DNA from: Vibrio hibernica
Lineage (GTDB): Bacteria > Pseudomonadota > Gammaproteobacteria > Enterobacterales > Vibrionaceae
Length of the DNA stretch: 64,000 bases
Assembly (NCBI RefSeq): GCF_015223435.1
Contig: NZ_VHKO01000004.1
Span: 62,001-126,000 of the forward strand
Direction of reading: 5' to 3'
Made by a program: the position numbers and the translations under genes. Below, piece by piece: positions 35,931 through 46,840 of this stretch. Position 1 is the first letter of the stretch; each line of letters opens with the position of its first letter. A model generated the notes under the pieces. The model worked only from the letters and a program-made list of their open reading frames with translations. It made no database searches and was not told where the DNA came from.

Positions 35931-37511
35931 TTAATCAAAGCCCTGCTCTTTTGCCATTTTCATTGCAATTTGTGGTGCATTCCACAATGACGGTAATAAT
36001 ATAAACGATACTGGCACCGCCGTGATCACAATAAATGATTGCAACGCCGAAATTCCACCCTCACCAAGTGAAATCAAAATAATAGCTGTCACGCCCATCA
36101 TGACTCCCCAAAAGGTTCTAATAATCGCGTTAGGCTCTGTTTCTCCGCTGATCACAACACTGATGGTGTAAGTCATTGAGTCACCTGTCGTCACAATAAA
36201 TACCGTCGTCAATACAATAAATAAAATCGAAATTAGAATTGGCATTGGAAATTGTTGAGTAATCGCAAATAATGCACCTGGAAGGTTAAAGCCTTCAAAT
36301 GCCGCACTGACACTGCCCGGATTAGCGATCTCAAATGCCAACCCGCTGCCACCAATAATAGTGAACCAAAAACACGTTACTAATGGCGCCACTAAACTTA
36401 TGGTACAAATTAATTGACGAATCGAACGACCGCGAGAAATACGAGCAATGAAAATGGCCATCATAGGCCCATAGCCTAAAAACCATCCCCAAAAAAAGAC
36501 CGTCCAGCCGCTTAACCATCCTTCATCACCACGATAAGTCGCCATGGGAATGAAATTATCAATCATGGTTCCAACGCCTTGAATATAACCATTGAAAATG
36601 AAGTTGGTAGGACCAAAGATTAAAATGTAGATCATTAATCCAGCCGCTAAAATAACATTATAACGGCTGATCATTTGCATTCCGCGATTTAAACCACTCA
36701 ATGCAGAAAGGGTATACAAAGCTATAGCAAACAGTACGATGATCATCTGGGTAGTGAAACCATCAGGCACGTTAAACAATTCATTTAAAGCGTAACTAAT
36801 TTGCAACCCAAGGAAACCAATTGGACCAATTGTGCCTGCCGCGACCGCAATAATGCAGCAAGCATCGATTAAGGCACCAGTATGCCCATAGAGCGCTCTT
36901 TCACCTAAGACGGGATAAAGTAAACTTCGAGGTTTTAGAGGTAAGCCTTTATCATAGTGAAGGTGCATTACCACAATTGTCGTTAAACTACCCACAATCG
37001 CCCACGCTAAAAAACCCCAATGCATAAAGGATTGCGAAAGCGCATTAATCGCTAGTTGCTGAATATCATCGGTGGCAGCATAAACTGGAGGTGCGTTGAC
37101 AAAGTGTGCGATAGGTTCAGCCGCCGCCCAAAATACACCTCCGCCAGCAAGTAGAGTACAAAAAAGAATCGACATCCAACGAAAATTAGGCAGTTCTGGT
37201 GTATCCACTCCACCAAGGATTACACGCCCAGTACGCCCAGCAGCTAAAGCCAATCCAATAAGAAAAGTAAGTAATAAAAGAACTTGCCAAAAAGGCCCAA
37301 AGACCGCTACTGACCAAGCAAAGCCAGTATTAACCAGGCTGGATAATACTTGACCATCAAATAAGGCAAGTACGACAAAAAGGGCAATAAAACCACCGCT
37401 ATACCAAAATGCAGGATTGGTGAGACCTAATTTATCGGATGTGGATGGGGCCGCTTCTTGTAATTGAGGATTTTGTGAAGTTGTCTCTAGGGAGTTGGTT
37501 AAATCAGACAT
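35931..37511 (-). CDS. BCCT-family quaternary amine/osmolyte transporter
   Basis: Twelve-segment betaine/choline/carnitine transporter of 526 residues. The family core WTVFFWGWFLGYGPMMAIF, followed by IARISRGRSIRQL, is present. The tryptophan-box region WGWFLGYGPMM differs from the WGWWISWSPF form of betaine carriers, so the substrate may be a different osmolyte or betaine-like compound. I start at the ATG at 37511 behind GGAG. The N-terminal 35 residues are polar and probably cytoplasmic. Confidence 0.9.
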   Translation of the reverse strand: MSDLTNSLETTSQNPQLQEAAPSTSDKLGLTNPAFWYSGGFIALFVVLALFDGQVLSSLVNTGFAWSVAVFGPFWQVLLLLTFLIGLALAAGRTGRVILGGVDTPELPNFRWMSILFCTLLAGGGVFWAAAEPIAHFVNAPPVYAATDDIQQLAINALSQSFMHWGFLAWAIVGSLTTIVVMHLHYDKGLPLKPRSLLYPVLGERALYGHTGALIDACCIIAVAAGTIGPIGFLGLQISYALNELFNVPDGFTTQMIIVLFAIALYTLSALSGLNRGMQMISRYNVILAAGLMIYILIFGPTNFIFNGYIQGVGTMIDNFIPMATYRGDEGWLSGWTVFFWGWFLGYGPMMAIFIARISRGRSIRQLICTISLVAPLVTCFWFTIIGGSGLAFEIANPGSVSAAFEGFNLPGALFAITQQFPMPILISILFIVLTTVFIVTTGDSMTYTISVVISGETEPNAIIRTFWGVMMGVTAIILISLGEGGISALQSFIVITAVPVSFILLPSLWNAPQIAMKMAKEQGFD

Positions 37512-37986
37512 TCTGACTCCATTTTTCTCTGCATGGCTCAAACCATAACAAAGATGTATTTACACCTGCTGCTATCCCTTTCAAACAGGTCGCGATCACT
37601 TACAACTGTTTCAGTCACCCGATCATATAAATAAATAACAAAAAAATGATCAGCCATAAGTTGAGCGGATACAGGGTAAAGGTTTATAAAGTCACGTCAA
37701 TCCAATGAGCCATTATTTATTTAACGGATCAAAAAAAATACTTTAAAACTGCCTCTTATGTTATTGAAATGTCAAGATAACTAAAAAACCGATTACTTCT
37801 ACAAACTGTTGTAATTTTTTGCATGTCATAAGCTAATTTTTCCGAGTCACTATTGAATTATCACAATATTTAAGTGTGAATTATATAAATTATCCTACAG
37901 TTGTTTTGCGCGAGAACTTAAGTCTATAACTTGAATAATAGCTATCCATACAATAAGTAAAAACAATATGTTAAGGATGATTTAAT
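37512..37986. other. 475-bp AT-rich gap between the BCCT and chitinase genes
   Basis: No gene-like reading frame. It must hold the BCCT promoter at its left and the chitinase promoter at its right. The only clear structure I see is the inverted repeat at 37856-37882. Confidence 0.7.
37856..37882. promoter_or_regulatory. Inverted repeat upstream of the chitinase gene
   Basis: AATTATCACA and TGTGAATT face each other across nine bases, about 105 bp before the chitinase ATG. The half-sites are CRP-like but face outward, so a CRP site in the normal arrangement is not formed. A chitin-responsive regulator site is possible but not shown. Confidence 0.4.
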
Positions 37987-40900
37987 ATGGAAATAACGCA
38001 AACTCAGTTTGGTAAAAATGCCTTTCGGCTAAGTACCTTAACCATAGGCTGCATCATGGCATTCGGAAGCTATGCGGCGGCCGATTGTAGTTCGCTAGAA
38101 GAGTGGAATTCGAGCTCAATTTATAATGGCGGAGATAAAGTACAACAAGATAGCAGTGTATACAGTGCGAAATATTGGACTCAAGGCAATAGTCCTATAG
38201 AGGCGGGTGAATGGGGAGCTTGGGCATTAGTTGACACTTGCTCTAGTGACGTTATCACTAATGAAGTACCGACATCAGATCTTACAGCGCCATTAGCAAC
38301 AGCGGATATTACCGAAGGCGACATTGTAACACTAGCGGCTAACGCCAATGATACTGATGGCAGTATTGTTCGTGTTGAATTTCTAGTCGATGGTTCAATT
38401 GTGGCACAAGCGACCACCGCACCTTATAAAGCAAGTTGGACCGCTATTTCAGGTTTACATAGCTTTAGCTCTATTGCATACGATAATGAAGGCGCACAGA
38501 GTACTCAAAGTAGTGTGACTGTCGATGTTAAAACCGCGCAAACCGATGGCAACCAAGCGCCAACCGTTTCTGCGGCTCTTTCAGCAACAAGCGTTAATGT
38601 GGGTGAAATGGTCACATTGACCGCTAGTGCGGCAGACAGCGATGGCACGGTTGATAAAGTCGATTTCTACGTTGCAGGTTCTTTGGTGGGTACGGTTGCT
38701 TCTGCTCCTTACACTCTTGATTACACCACCACCAAAGCAGGAACTTTAGCCGTATTTGCTAAAGCTACGGACAACAAAGGAGCGACAACCGATTCCTCTG
38801 CCGTTTCTTTAAAAGTATTAAGTGATTTACCCACCACCAACTCTTGTCGTCCCGATGGTTTATATCAAACCGAAGGTGTCAACGTTCCTTATTGTGATGC
38901 TTATGATGAAGACGGTCGCGAGATCATGGGAGCCGATCACCCTCGCCGTGTTATAGGCTGCTTTACCAGTTGGCGATCGGGCGATGATCCACAAGCCGCT
39001 TACTTAGTAAAAGACATTCCATGGGATCAATTAACACATATTAACTACGCTTTCGTCAGTATTGGTGCTGATGGCAAAGTCAACATTGGTGATGTTAATG
39101 ATCCAAACAATGCCGCGGTTAATAAAACATGGCTGGGTGTGGATGTGGATCCCGAGTTAGGCTTCAAAGGCCACTTCGGAGCACTGGCTACTTACAAAAA
39201 ACGTTATGGCGTAAAAACCCTGATATCGATTGGTGGTTGGGCCGAAACAGGCGGTCACTTTGCTGATGATGGCTCTCGTGTTGATGATGGTGGTTTCTAT
39301 ACCATGACCACCAATGCCGATGGTTCGATTAACCATACCGCGATTGAAAAATTTGCTCAGTCGGCAGTTGAGTTAATCAGAAAGTATAAGTTTGATGGTA
39401 TTGACATCGATTACGAATACCCAACCTCAATGGCTGGCGCTGGCAATCCACTTGATAAAGACATTATGGAGCCGCGTCGTGCGCATTTATGGGCTTCTTA
39501 TCAAGAACTAATGAAAGTGCTACGAGAAAAAGTAGATGAAGCATCGGCGGCTGACGATCAATACTATATGTTAACCATCGCCGCACCATCTTCAGGCTAT
39601 TTATTACGTGGCATGGAAACCTTTAACGTCACCAAGTATCTCGATTATGTCAATATTATGTCTTACGACTTGCATGGTGCTTGGAATGATCACGTTGGTC
39701 ACAATGCGGCTTTATACGATACTGGTAAAGACTCAGAGCTTGCACAGTGGAACGTTTATGGTACGGCTGCCTATGGCGGCATTGGTTATCTAAACACCGA
39801 TTGGGCATATCACTTCTTCCGCGGCTCTATGTCGGCGGGACGAATCAATATTGGCGTGCCTTATTATACTCGCGGCTGGCAAGGCGTGACTGGCGGCGAT
39901 CATGGTTTATGGGGTCGTGCAGCATTACCCGATCAAACTCAATGTGATGCTGGCACAGGTGAAGGAGAGAAAAACAACTGTGGTCATGGCGCGGTAGGTA
40001 TCGACAACATGTGGCACGACACCGATCCAAAAGGCAATGAAATGGGTGCAGGTTCGAACCCAATGTGGCATGCCAAAAATCTCGAAAAAGGCATTTGGGG
40101 ATCGTATGCCGATGCTTATGCTTTACACCCAGACACCAATCCAGAAGATGCTTTAACCGGTTCTTACACTCGTTATTACGACAGTGTTGCGGTCGCACCT
40201 TGGTTATGGAATGAAGATAAAAAAGTCTTCTTATCAACCGAAGATAAAGAATCGATCATCACCAAAGCTGATTACGTTATCGACCAAGGGATTGGTGGTA
40301 TAATGTTCTGGGAACTGGCGGGCGATTATAGCTGTTATGTGTTAAATGCAAACGGCAAGCGAACCACCGTTGATTCAACTGAACAAGCCTGTGCTTCTGG
40401 TAATGGCGAATATCACATGGGTAACACCATGACCAAAGCCATTTATGATGAGTTCAAATCCGCAGCGCCTTACGGTAATAAAGTCGCCACCAGCGCAATG
40501 CCAGAACAAGTGGTGGATATTAGTGTGAGTATTGGCGGATTTAAAGTGGGCGATCAAAACTACCCAATTAATCCAAAAATCACCTTTACCAACAACACAG
40601 GCCAAGATATTCCAGGTGGAACCGAATTCCAGTTCGATATTCCAACTTCTGCGCCAGATAACGCTAAAGATCAATCCGGTGGCGGTTTAGCTGTCATTAG
40701 CTCTGGTCATACTCGCGCCGATAACATTGGTGGTTTAGATGGCGTGATGCATCGTGTTGCCTTTACTTTACCTGCATGGAAAAGCTTGCCGGCTGGTGAA
40801 GCCTACGAGTTGGATATGGTGTATTACCTACCAATTTCAGGCCCTGCCAATTATACCGTCAATATCAATGGTATCGACTACAGCTTTAAGTTTGAGCACC

Positions 40901-41130
40901 CTGACTTTCCAGTCGCCGATTTATCCGTGAATAATGGTGGTGGCGATAATGGTGGCGGCAGTGCAAGTTGCGATGGTACTGGCTTGGTAACGTATCCAAC
41001 TCTCCCACAAAACGATCATGCTAATCAGGGTGATAAGGTCATTAATAATGGTGTCATCTATCAAGCAAATTGGTGGACAGCTTCGACTCCGGGTAGTGAC
41101 AGTAGCTGGGAAAAAGTGTGTAACCTTTAG
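37987..41130 (+). CDS. Secreted multidomain GH18 chitinase
   Basis: Extracellular endo- or processive chitinase of 1047 residues. A signal peptide (about 1-31, ending GSYAAA) is followed by an N-terminal CBM5/12-like domain ([17 protein letters not shown]), two Ig-like repeats of about 90 residues (each with [16 protein letters not shown]-type motifs), then the GH18 barrel from about residue 315 ([18 protein letters not shown]). The catalytic motif [10 protein letters not shown] is at about 470-479, with Glu477 as the acid, and [10 protein letters not shown] precedes it. After the barrel come a chitinase C-terminal domain, a Gly/Asn linker and a second CBM5/12. AAGGATG precedes the ATG. The host can presumably degrade chitin. 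Confidence 0.95.
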   Translation: MEITQTQFGKNAFRLSTLTIGCIMAFGSYAAADCSSLEEWNSSSIYNGGDKVQQDSSVYSAKYWTQGNSPIEAGEWGAWALVDTCSSDVITNEVPTSDLTAPLATADITEGDIVTLAANANDTDGSIVRVEFLVDGSIVAQATTAPYKASWTAISGLHSFSSIAYDNEGAQSTQSSVTVDVKTAQTDGNQAPTVSAALSATSVNVGEMVTLTASAADSDGTVDKVDFYVAGSLVGTVASAPYTLDYTTTKAGTLAVFAKATDNKGATTDSSAVSLKVLSDLPTTNSCRPDGLYQTEGVNVPYCDAYDEDGREIMGADHPRRVIGCFTSWRSGDDPQAAYLVKDIPWDQLTHINYAFVSIGADGKVNIGDVNDPNNAAVNKTWLGVDVDPELGFKGHFGALATYKKRYGVKTLISIGGWAETGGHFADDGSRVDDGGFYTMTTNADGSINHTAIEKFAQSAVELIRKYKFDGIDIDYEYPTSMAGAGNPLDKDIMEPRRAHLWASYQELMKVLREKVDEASAADDQYYMLTIAAPSSGYLLRGMETFNVTKYLDYVNIMSYDLHGAWNDHVGHNAALYDTGKDSELAQWNVYGTAAYGGIGYLNTDWAYHFFRGSMSAGRINIGVPYYTRGWQGVTGGDHGLWGRAALPDQTQCDAGTGEGEKNNCGHGAVGIDNMWHDTDPKGNEMGAGSNPMWHAKNLEKGIWGSYADAYALHPDTNPEDALTGSYTRYYDSVAVAPWLWNEDKKVFLSTEDKESIITKADYVIDQGIGGIMFWELAGDYSCYVLNANGKRTTVDSTEQACASGNGEYHMGNTMTKAIYDEFKSAAPYGNKVATSAMPEQVVDISVSIGGFKVGDQNYPINPKITFTNNTGQDIPGGTEFQFDIPTSAPDNAKDQSGGGLAVISSGHTRADNIGGLDGVMHRVAFTLPAWKSLPAGEAYELDMVYYLPISGPANYTVNINGIDYSFKFEHPDFPVADLSVNNGGGDNGGGSASCDGTGLVTYPTLPQNDHANQGDKVINNGVIYQANWWTASTPGSDSSWEKVCNL

Positions 41131-41154
41131 TCGTTAGCAAAAATATCGACAATC

Positions 41155-41195
41155 AAATGCACGTCATTTTTGTATGACGTGCATTTTTATTTTTG
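41155..41195 (+). terminator. Terminator of the chitinase gene
   Basis: AAATGCACGTCAT/ATGACGTGCATTT stem followed by TTATTTTT. Confidence 0.92.
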
Positions 41196-41256
41196 CTGCG
41201 CGGCGGACAATGATACAGTTTAGATTATTCAATTAAGGATAGGCAGCTGGAATAAA

Positions 41257-41679
41257 ATGAATTCAAAAGAACGTCAATATGGTATCGGAGATTGTTCGTA
41301 TAAAGCGGCAGGAGAGATTTCAGGGTTAATTAAGCTCGTTGAGGCGTTTTACGGCTTTATGGATACACTGCCAGAAGCAAAGGTTATACGCGATATGCAC
41401 AGTGATGATTTAACCTCATCGCAAACAAAGCTGGCTTATTTTTTATCGGGTTGGTTAGGCGGCCCTAGATTGTACACTGAGACTTATGGGTCCATAAATA
41501 TACCGTCGGCGCATAGACATTTACCCATTGGTGATGAAGAGAGTGAAGCCTGGATACTATGTATGCAAAAGGCTATATCTGAACAACCTTATGAAGAGGT
41601 GTTCAAACAGTATCTAATCACGCAATTAAGAGCACCGGCCGAAAGAATTAGAATGGCATGTGCACAACAACCTAAGTAA
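41257..41679 (+). CDS. Group II truncated hemoglobin
   Basis: Oxygen- or nitric-oxide-binding heme protein of 140 residues. The group II pattern is clear: SGLIKLVEAFYGFMDTLPEA, a DMHSDDLTSSQTKLAYFLSG block, WLGGPRLYTETYG, and the proximal His region HRHLPIGDEESEAWILCM with the conserved Trp. These globins are thought to handle oxygen or reactive nitrogen species. The ATG follows GGAATAAA. It is monocistronic between the chitinase and the ProU genes, and I see no NsrR site before it. Confidence 0.92.
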   Translation: MNSKERQYGIGDCSYKAAGEISGLIKLVEAFYGFMDTLPEAKVIRDMHSDDLTSSQTKLAYFLSGWLGGPRLYTETYGSINIPSAHRHLPIGDEESEAWILCMQKAISEQPYEEVFKQYLITQLRAPAERIRMACAQQPK

Positions 41680-42118
41680 TAATATCCACCTTCATTATTT
41701 AAAAAGTGAAGGTGAATAATTCAACATGATTCGCCATTCATTTAGGCTATAACGCAATTCAAATCAAAACAGAAATAACACGCGAGAATAACTTAAAGGT
41801 AAAACCATTAACAGCTTACCTCGGCACAAACCAACCAGTATTAAATATTTTGTTGATCCCATCATATCTCCCGCTCATAGCCCGAAACAACTTATGAATA
41901 TAGTTCAATTTAAGGCTGAGATTACAAACAAATAATAACTAAGTTTCAATGTATTAGGGAATATATAAACACTTTCATAGAAGTCTAATGCAGGATGTTC
42001 ATTACCTGTGAAATCGTCATATTTTTGCAATTCTTACCAAAATTCGTTAGAGTACTAAACAATTTACAAAATCATGACGTTCAGATTTTGTAAAATTTAG
42101 TCAAGGATGCAATAAAAC
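41680..42118. other. 439-bp AT-rich gap upstream of proV
   Basis: No convincing reading frame. A CACCTTCA/TGAAGGTG inverted repeat at 41687-41714 just after the globin gene may be its terminator, though it lacks a T-run. The right side should hold the ProU promoter; the hairpin at 42063-42094 is the clearest structure there. Confidence 0.65.
42063..42094. promoter_or_regulatory. Inverted repeat in the proV leader
   Basis: TTTACAAAATC and GATTTTGTAAA form a perfect 11-bp repeat with a ten-base spacer, ending 24 bp before the proV ATG. It could be an operator for the CosR-like regulator of this locus or a leader RNA hairpin. Confidence 0.55.
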
Positions 42119-43245
42119 ATGACAACTAAATTAGAAGTAAAAAATCTCTACAAGGTATTCGGAGAATCCCCTGATGAGGCATTTAAATTATTAGAACAAG
42201 GTTTCGATAAAGACCAAATTTTTGACAAAACGGGCTTAACCGTTGGTGTTAAAGATGTTTCCCTTTCCATTAATGAAGGTGAGATTTTTGTTATTATGGG
42301 TCTATCTGGCTCAGGAAAATCAACCTTAGTTCGCTTGTTAAATCGCTTAATTGAACCAACCAAAGGCCATGTTTATTTAAATGGTAAAGATATTGCCGTT
42401 ATTTCCGATAAAGAACTGCGCACCGTTCGTCGTAACAACATCAGTATGGTTTTCCAAAACTTCGCCTTAATGCCACATATGAGCGTCATCCAAAACGCCG
42501 CGTTTGGTCTTGAATTATCGGGCGTTGAGTTGGATAAACGTAATGATGCTGCTCGAAAAGCATTAGCTCGAGTAGGACTTGAAAATCAATGCGAATCTTA
42601 TCCAGATGAATTATCCGGCGGGATGAAGCATTCTCAGCTCTCGACCCATTAATTCGAACCGAAATGCAAGATGAACTCATTCGCCTGCAAAGTGATGATC
42701 GACGCACAATTGTTTTCATCTCTCATGATTTAGATGAAGCAATGCGAATTGGTGACCGAATCGCCATTATGCAAGATGGCGTGGTGGTTCAAGTCGGTAC
42801 ACCAGATGAAATATTACAAAATCCAGCCAATGATTATGTTGAATCATTCTTTAGTGGTGTAAACGTAGCATCGGTTTACTCAGCCAAAGATATTGCACGT
42901 AAAAAACCTGCGGCAGTCTTCAAGAAAGGTGAAACCGACGGCCCAGCAGCTGCACTACAAATTTTATCGGATCACGATCGTGACTACGGTATCGTCACCG
43001 ACAAAGCCAATATCTATGCAGGCATTGTCTCCATAGACTCTCTAACTCTCGCCAAAAAAGAAGGAAGGACTTTAAGCTCAGCATTGCTCAAAGATACCCT
43101 GTCTTTGGATATAGACACTCCCGTCAGCGAGCTAATCAGCAAAGTAGCAGATGTCCCTTATGCCGTCCCTGTTGTGGATGAAAAAGGTCAATATTATGGC
43201 GTAATAACCAAAACGCGCCTACTGCAAACATTAGATAGAGAGTAA
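42119..43245 (+). pseudogene. proV: proV, glycine betaine ABC transporter ATPase, broken by an internal deletion
   Basis: The first 167 codons read as a normal ProV: Walker [11 protein letters not shown]-loop [12 protein letters not shown] and the start of the ABC signature LSGGM. The frame then breaks at 42621-42625 and stops at 42652. The second part continues in another frame from GAT at 42622 with [18 protein letters not shown], the H-loop FISHDLDEAM and a C-terminal CBS-like region ending at 43245. Compared with the family, the stretch between LSGGM and the Walker B Asp (RQRVGLARALA... to LLM) is missing, about 61 nt, and GGATG at the junction fits recombination between two short repeats. 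Neither half can make an active ATPase alone. Confidence 0.88.
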
Positions 43246-43250
43246 TCATT

Positions 43251-44357
43251 ATGACAACCGAAACTACTATTACAGAAACGGTTAGCCAAGCAGCGGCAGC
43301 CGATCCTTGGGCTAGCACAACCGTTGATGCCACAGCCAACTCAGATCCTTGGTCTACTGCAAGCTCTGCCGAAAGCACAACATCCTGGTTAAGCAATGCG
43401 CCAACAGAACATGTTCAGCAAAGTATTGATTGGTCTCATCCATTTAAAGATGCCGTGATCCCATTTGATAACTGGGTTGAAACTTCATTAAATTGGCTTG
43501 TTATGCATGGACGCCCGATATTCCAAGCAATACGTGTACCGATTGACTTTATTTTAACCTCTTTTCAAACCGCTTTAGTATCAACACCTTCGATAGTCAT
43601 GATTGCCATTTTAACCTTGATTGCATGGCAATTAGCTGGAAGAAAAATGGGGATCTCAACGCTGATTTCTTTAACCATAATTGGCTTAATTGGTGCATGG
43701 TCAGAAGCAATGGTGACATTGGCCCTAGTACTTACCTCGGTCTTTTTCTGTCTGCTTATTGGTTTACCTATGGGGATTTGGCTCGCCAGAAGTGAAACCG
43801 CAGGCAAAATTATTCGCCCAATACTCGATGCGATGCAAACCACACCGGCTTTTGTGTACTTAGTGCCAATCGTCATGCTGTTTGGTATCGGTAATGTACC
43901 TGGTGTTGTGGTGACGATTATTTTCGCCCTACCGCCTATTGTCCGTTTAACTATTTTAGGTATTCAACAAGTACCAGAAGAGCTTATCGAGGCAGGTCAT
44001 TCATTTGGTGCGAGTCCGAAACAAATGCTGTACCGAGTTCAATTACCACTTGCAACGCCAACAATAATGGCAGGTGTTAACCAAACCTTAATGTTGTCAC
44101 TCTCAATGGTGGTTATCGCGTCAATGATTGCCGTTGGTGGTTTAGGTCAAATGGTATTGCGTGGTATTGGTCGATTAGATATGGGCCTTGCAGCGGTTGG
44201 TGGTTTAGGCATCGTTATCTTAGCTATTTTACTTGATCGCCTAACTCAAACCATAGGTGTTGCAGCCCGAGATAAGAAAACTCGCTGGTATGAAACTGGC
44301 CCAGCATCTTTGATATACAAGCTAACAAGTAAAAACACTTCGACATCTTCATCATAA
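43251..44357 (+). CDS. proW: Glycine betaine/proline ABC transporter permease ProW
   Basis: Inner-membrane permease of 368 residues. The first 85 residues are polar, with two near-repeats of the form ADPWAST/SDPWSTA, then seven or so hydrophobic segments carry the binding-protein-dependent permease domain. The EAA loop reads [32 protein letters not shown] precedes the ATG five bases after the proV stop, so it belongs to the ProU operon. The gene is intact although its ATPase partner is not. Confidence 0.94.
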   Translation: MTTETTITETVSQAAAADPWASTTVDATANSDPWSTASSAESTTSWLSNAPTEHVQQSIDWSHPFKDAVIPFDNWVETSLNWLVMHGRPIFQAIRVPIDFILTSFQTALVSTPSIVMIAILTLIAWQLAGRKMGISTLISLTIIGLIGAWSEAMVTLALVLTSVFFCLLIGLPMGIWLARSETAGKIIRPILDAMQTTPAFVYLVPIVMLFGIGNVPGVVVTIIFALPPIVRLTILGIQQVPEELIEAGHSFGASPKQMLYRVQLPLATPTIMAGVNQTLMLSLSMVVIASMIAVGGLGQMVLRGIGRLDMGLAAVGGLGIVILAILLDRLTQTIGVAARDKKTRWYETGPASLIYKLTSKNTSTSSS

Positions 44358-44403
44358 AAATGAATCTACATACTAAGTGTAAACAAGTTAACTAGGAGAA
44401 AGT

Positions 44404-45432
44404 ATGAAAACGACATGGATGACAAAAACACGAACGACAAAAGCGATTACCGGTGCATTATTTGCCAGTGCGCTTACCTTTACTGCCGCGACTTACGCAG
44501 AAAATTTGCCGGGTAAAGGCATTACCGTTCAACCAATTCAATCAACCGTTGCCGAAGAAACATTCCAAACGCTTATCGTAAATAAAGCAATGGAATCTCT
44601 TGGTTACACAGTAGAGCCAACCAAAGAAGTCGATTACAACGTTGGTTACACATCGATTGCCAATGGCGATGCTACTTACCTAGCCGTTAACTGGGCTCCC
44701 CTTCATAAAGACAAATATGAGCAAGCTGGCGGCGATGACAAATACTATCGTAAAGGCCAATACATCACAGGCGCTGCACAAGGTTATTTGATTGATAAGA
44801 AAACTGCCGATAAATATCACATCACCAACATTGAGCAACTAAAAGACCCTAAAATTGCCAAACTGTTTGATACTAACGATAACGGTAAAGCAGACTTAAC
44901 CGGTTGTAATCCAGGTTGGGGTTGTGAACCCGTCGTTAATCATCAAATGAAAGATTTTGGATTAGAAGCCACTGTTGATAATAACCAAGGTAGTTATTCT
45001 GCGATCATTGCCGATACTATTGCTCGTTATAAAAATGGTGAATCCATCCTGTATTACACATGGACGCCATATTGGGTGAGTGGTGTATTAGTCCCAGGAA
45101 AAGATGTAGTTTGGTTAGAAGTGCCACACTCTTCATTACCAGGCGATCGTAGTGATATCGATACCACGCTTCCAAATGGTAAGAACTATGGCTTCCAAAT
45201 GAACAGCATGCGTATTGTTGCCAATAAAAAGTTTGCTGAAGAAAACCCAGCTGCTGCAAAACTATTTGCCATCATGAAACTGGACATTAACGATGTCAGT
45301 GCGGAAAACTTGATGATGCAAAAAGGTCAAAACAAACCTGCTGATATCGAAGCCCACGCTAACGGTTGGATCAAGGCGCACCAAAAACAATTTGATGCTT
45401 GGATAAAACAAGCTAAAGCCGCTGCTAAATAA
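44404..45432 (+). CDS. proX: Glycine betaine/proline-betaine binding protein ProX, copy 1
   Basis: Periplasmic substrate-binding protein of 342 residues with a signal peptide ending ATYAEN. The three tryptophans that form the betaine-binding box in ProX appear in [21 protein letters not shown] and [11 protein letters not shown]. Two cysteines (GCNPGWGC) match the disulfide of Escherichia coli ProX. AGGAGA precedes the ATG, 46 bp after proW. A weaker hairpin follows, then a second copy. Confidence 0.95.
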   Translation: MKTTWMTKTRTTKAITGALFASALTFTAATYAENLPGKGITVQPIQSTVAEETFQTLIVNKAMESLGYTVEPTKEVDYNVGYTSIANGDATYLAVNWAPLHKDKYEQAGGDDKYYRKGQYITGAAQGYLIDKKTADKYHITNIEQLKDPKIAKLFDTNDNGKADLTGCNPGWGCEPVVNHQMKDFGLEATVDNNQGSYSAIIADTIARYKNGESILYYTWTPYWVSGVLVPGKDVVWLEVPHSSLPGDRSDIDTTLPNGKNYGFQMNSMRIVANKKFAEENPAAAKLFAIMKLDINDVSAENLMMQKGQNKPADIEAHANGWIKAHQKQFDAWIKQAKAAAK

Positions 45433-45469
45433 CAAACATAGATTTATATTAAGCGGTCAATTCTACATT

Positions 45470-45502
45470 AAGCTGCCAGAGGCCTTTGGCAGCTTTCCTT
45501 TC
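45470..45502 (+). terminator. Hairpin between the two proX genes
   Basis: AAGCTGCCA/TGGCAGCTT stem followed only by TCCTTTC, so it may be a weak terminator or attenuator that lowers expression of the second proX. Confidence 0.5.
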
Positions 45503-45645
45503 AATGTATCTAGGGTGAGGAGTGATACAAATTACGGTCAAGTTCAACCAAGATTTAACTAACCGACTTTGACCCACCAATTATTGCACTCAAACCACTC
45601 ACAATTCCTTTCAATACATTATTTATTACAAGAGAAAAATAAACT

Positions 45646-46662
45646 ATGAATGCCCCACGGAAGAAAGCTTTTGCTCATTTACTATTTTCAAGTGTCTTAT
45701 TGAGTACTTCATTTGTAACGACGGTTCAAGCACAAGAATTACCCGGTAAAGGAATTACCGTTCAACCAGTACAATCCACCATTGCAGAAGAAACCTTTCA
45801 AACGCTTATTGTAAACAAAGCAATGGAATCACTCGGTTATACCGTTAGAGCAAGCAAAGAAGTTGATTACAGCGTTGCTTTCACCTCAATCGCTAATAAC
45901 GATGCGACCTATTTAGCCGTTAACTGGGATCCACAGCATAAAGACAAATACGAGCTCTCTGGGGGTGATGATAAATTTTATCGAAAGGGTAATTACGTCA
46001 CTAATGCCGCGCAAGGTTATTTGATTGATAAAAAGACCGCCGATAAATATCACATCACCAATCTTGGTCAATTAAAAGACCCTAAATTAGCCAAATTATT
46101 TGATTCAAATGGGGATGGTAAAGCGGATCTAACCGGCAGTGAACCGGGCTGGACAACAGAAAGCATCATCAATAACCAAATTAAAGCTTATGGTTTGCAA
46201 GATACGGTAACGCATCAGCAAGGTAGCTATTCGGCATTAATTGCGGATACCATTACTCGTTATCACAACGGTGAATCAATTCTTTACTATGGTTGGGTTC
46301 CTTATTGGGTGAGCGGTGAGTTAATCCCTGGCAAAGATGTGGTGTGGCTACAAGTGCCATTTTCTTCAATGCCGAAAGGATTACAGCAAAATACCGAGTT
46401 ACCAAACGGTCGCAATTACGGATTCCAAGTAAATAACATGCGTATTGTTGCCAATAAGAAATTTGCTGAAGAAAACCCAGCAGCTGCAAAACTGTTTGCC
46501 ATTATGAAACTCAGTGTAAACGATATTAGCCAAGAAAATCTTATGATGAGAAAAGGTCAAAACAAACCTGCGGATATCGAAGCCCACGCTAACGGTTGGA
46601 TCAAAGCACACCAAAAGACATTTGATTCATGGATAGCTCAAGCGAAAGCCGCAGCGAAATAA
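45646..46662 (+). CDS. proX: Glycine betaine binding protein ProX, copy 2
   Basis: Paralog of the preceding gene, 338 residues, with its own signal peptide ending TVQAQE. It is close to copy 1 over the whole mature length (for example [17 protein letters not shown]), and the three box tryptophans are kept ([32 protein letters not shown]). The two cysteines of copy 1 are replaced (GSEPGWTT), so the disulfide is gone. It may bind a different betaine or serve another permease. GAGA precedes the ATG. It lies 213 bp after copy 1 and may be separately transcribed. Confidence 0.93.
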   Translation: MNAPRKKAFAHLLFSSVLLSTSFVTTVQAQELPGKGITVQPVQSTIAEETFQTLIVNKAMESLGYTVRASKEVDYSVAFTSIANNDATYLAVNWDPQHKDKYELSGGDDKFYRKGNYVTNAAQGYLIDKKTADKYHITNLGQLKDPKLAKLFDSNGDGKADLTGSEPGWTTESIINNQIKAYGLQDTVTHQQGSYSALIADTITRYHNGESILYYGWVPYWVSGELIPGKDVVWLQVPFSSMPKGLQQNTELPNGRNYGFQVNNMRIVANKKFAEENPAAAKLFAIMKLSVNDISQENLMMRKGQNKPADIEAHANGWIKAHQKTFDSWIAQAKAAAK

Positions 46663-46683
46663 TATTCCATTTATTCATGATTA

Positions 46684-46728
46684 AACTACCTTGGTATTTT
46701 CATAAAAACTGGAAATACCAAGGTAGTT
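46684..46728. terminator. Long inverted repeat after the second proX
   Basis: AACTACCTTGGTATTT and AAATACCAAGGTAGTT form a perfect 16-bp stem with a 13-base loop. There is no T-run, so it may act as an RNA-stabilising or weak terminating hairpin. Confidence 0.6.
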
Positions 46729-46840
46729 CCTCTCAAACAGTCGCTTTATAGTGACTGGTAGATTACAGCAATTTGCAGATTTTCCTTTTCGAATAACGAT
46801 AGATAAGGTACTTTCCTCCTCCTAACTAGAAGGACATCAC

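Noticed and set aside
39845-40237. 130-residue reading frame inside the chitinase gene
   Set aside because: Antisense to the GH18 domain, rich in Arg, His and Cys, with no ribosome-binding site.
41687-41714. CACCTTCA/TGAAGGTG repeat as a definite terminator of the globin gene
   Set aside because: No T-run follows; it is mentioned only as a possible hairpin.
42119-43245. proV as two separate functional genes
   Set aside because: Each part lacks essential ATPase motifs, the two join in a known ProV order, and no ribosome-binding site fits the second start.
44404-46662. The two proX genes as an assembly duplication
   Set aside because: They differ throughout, have different signal peptides and differ in the cysteine pair, so they are real paralogs.
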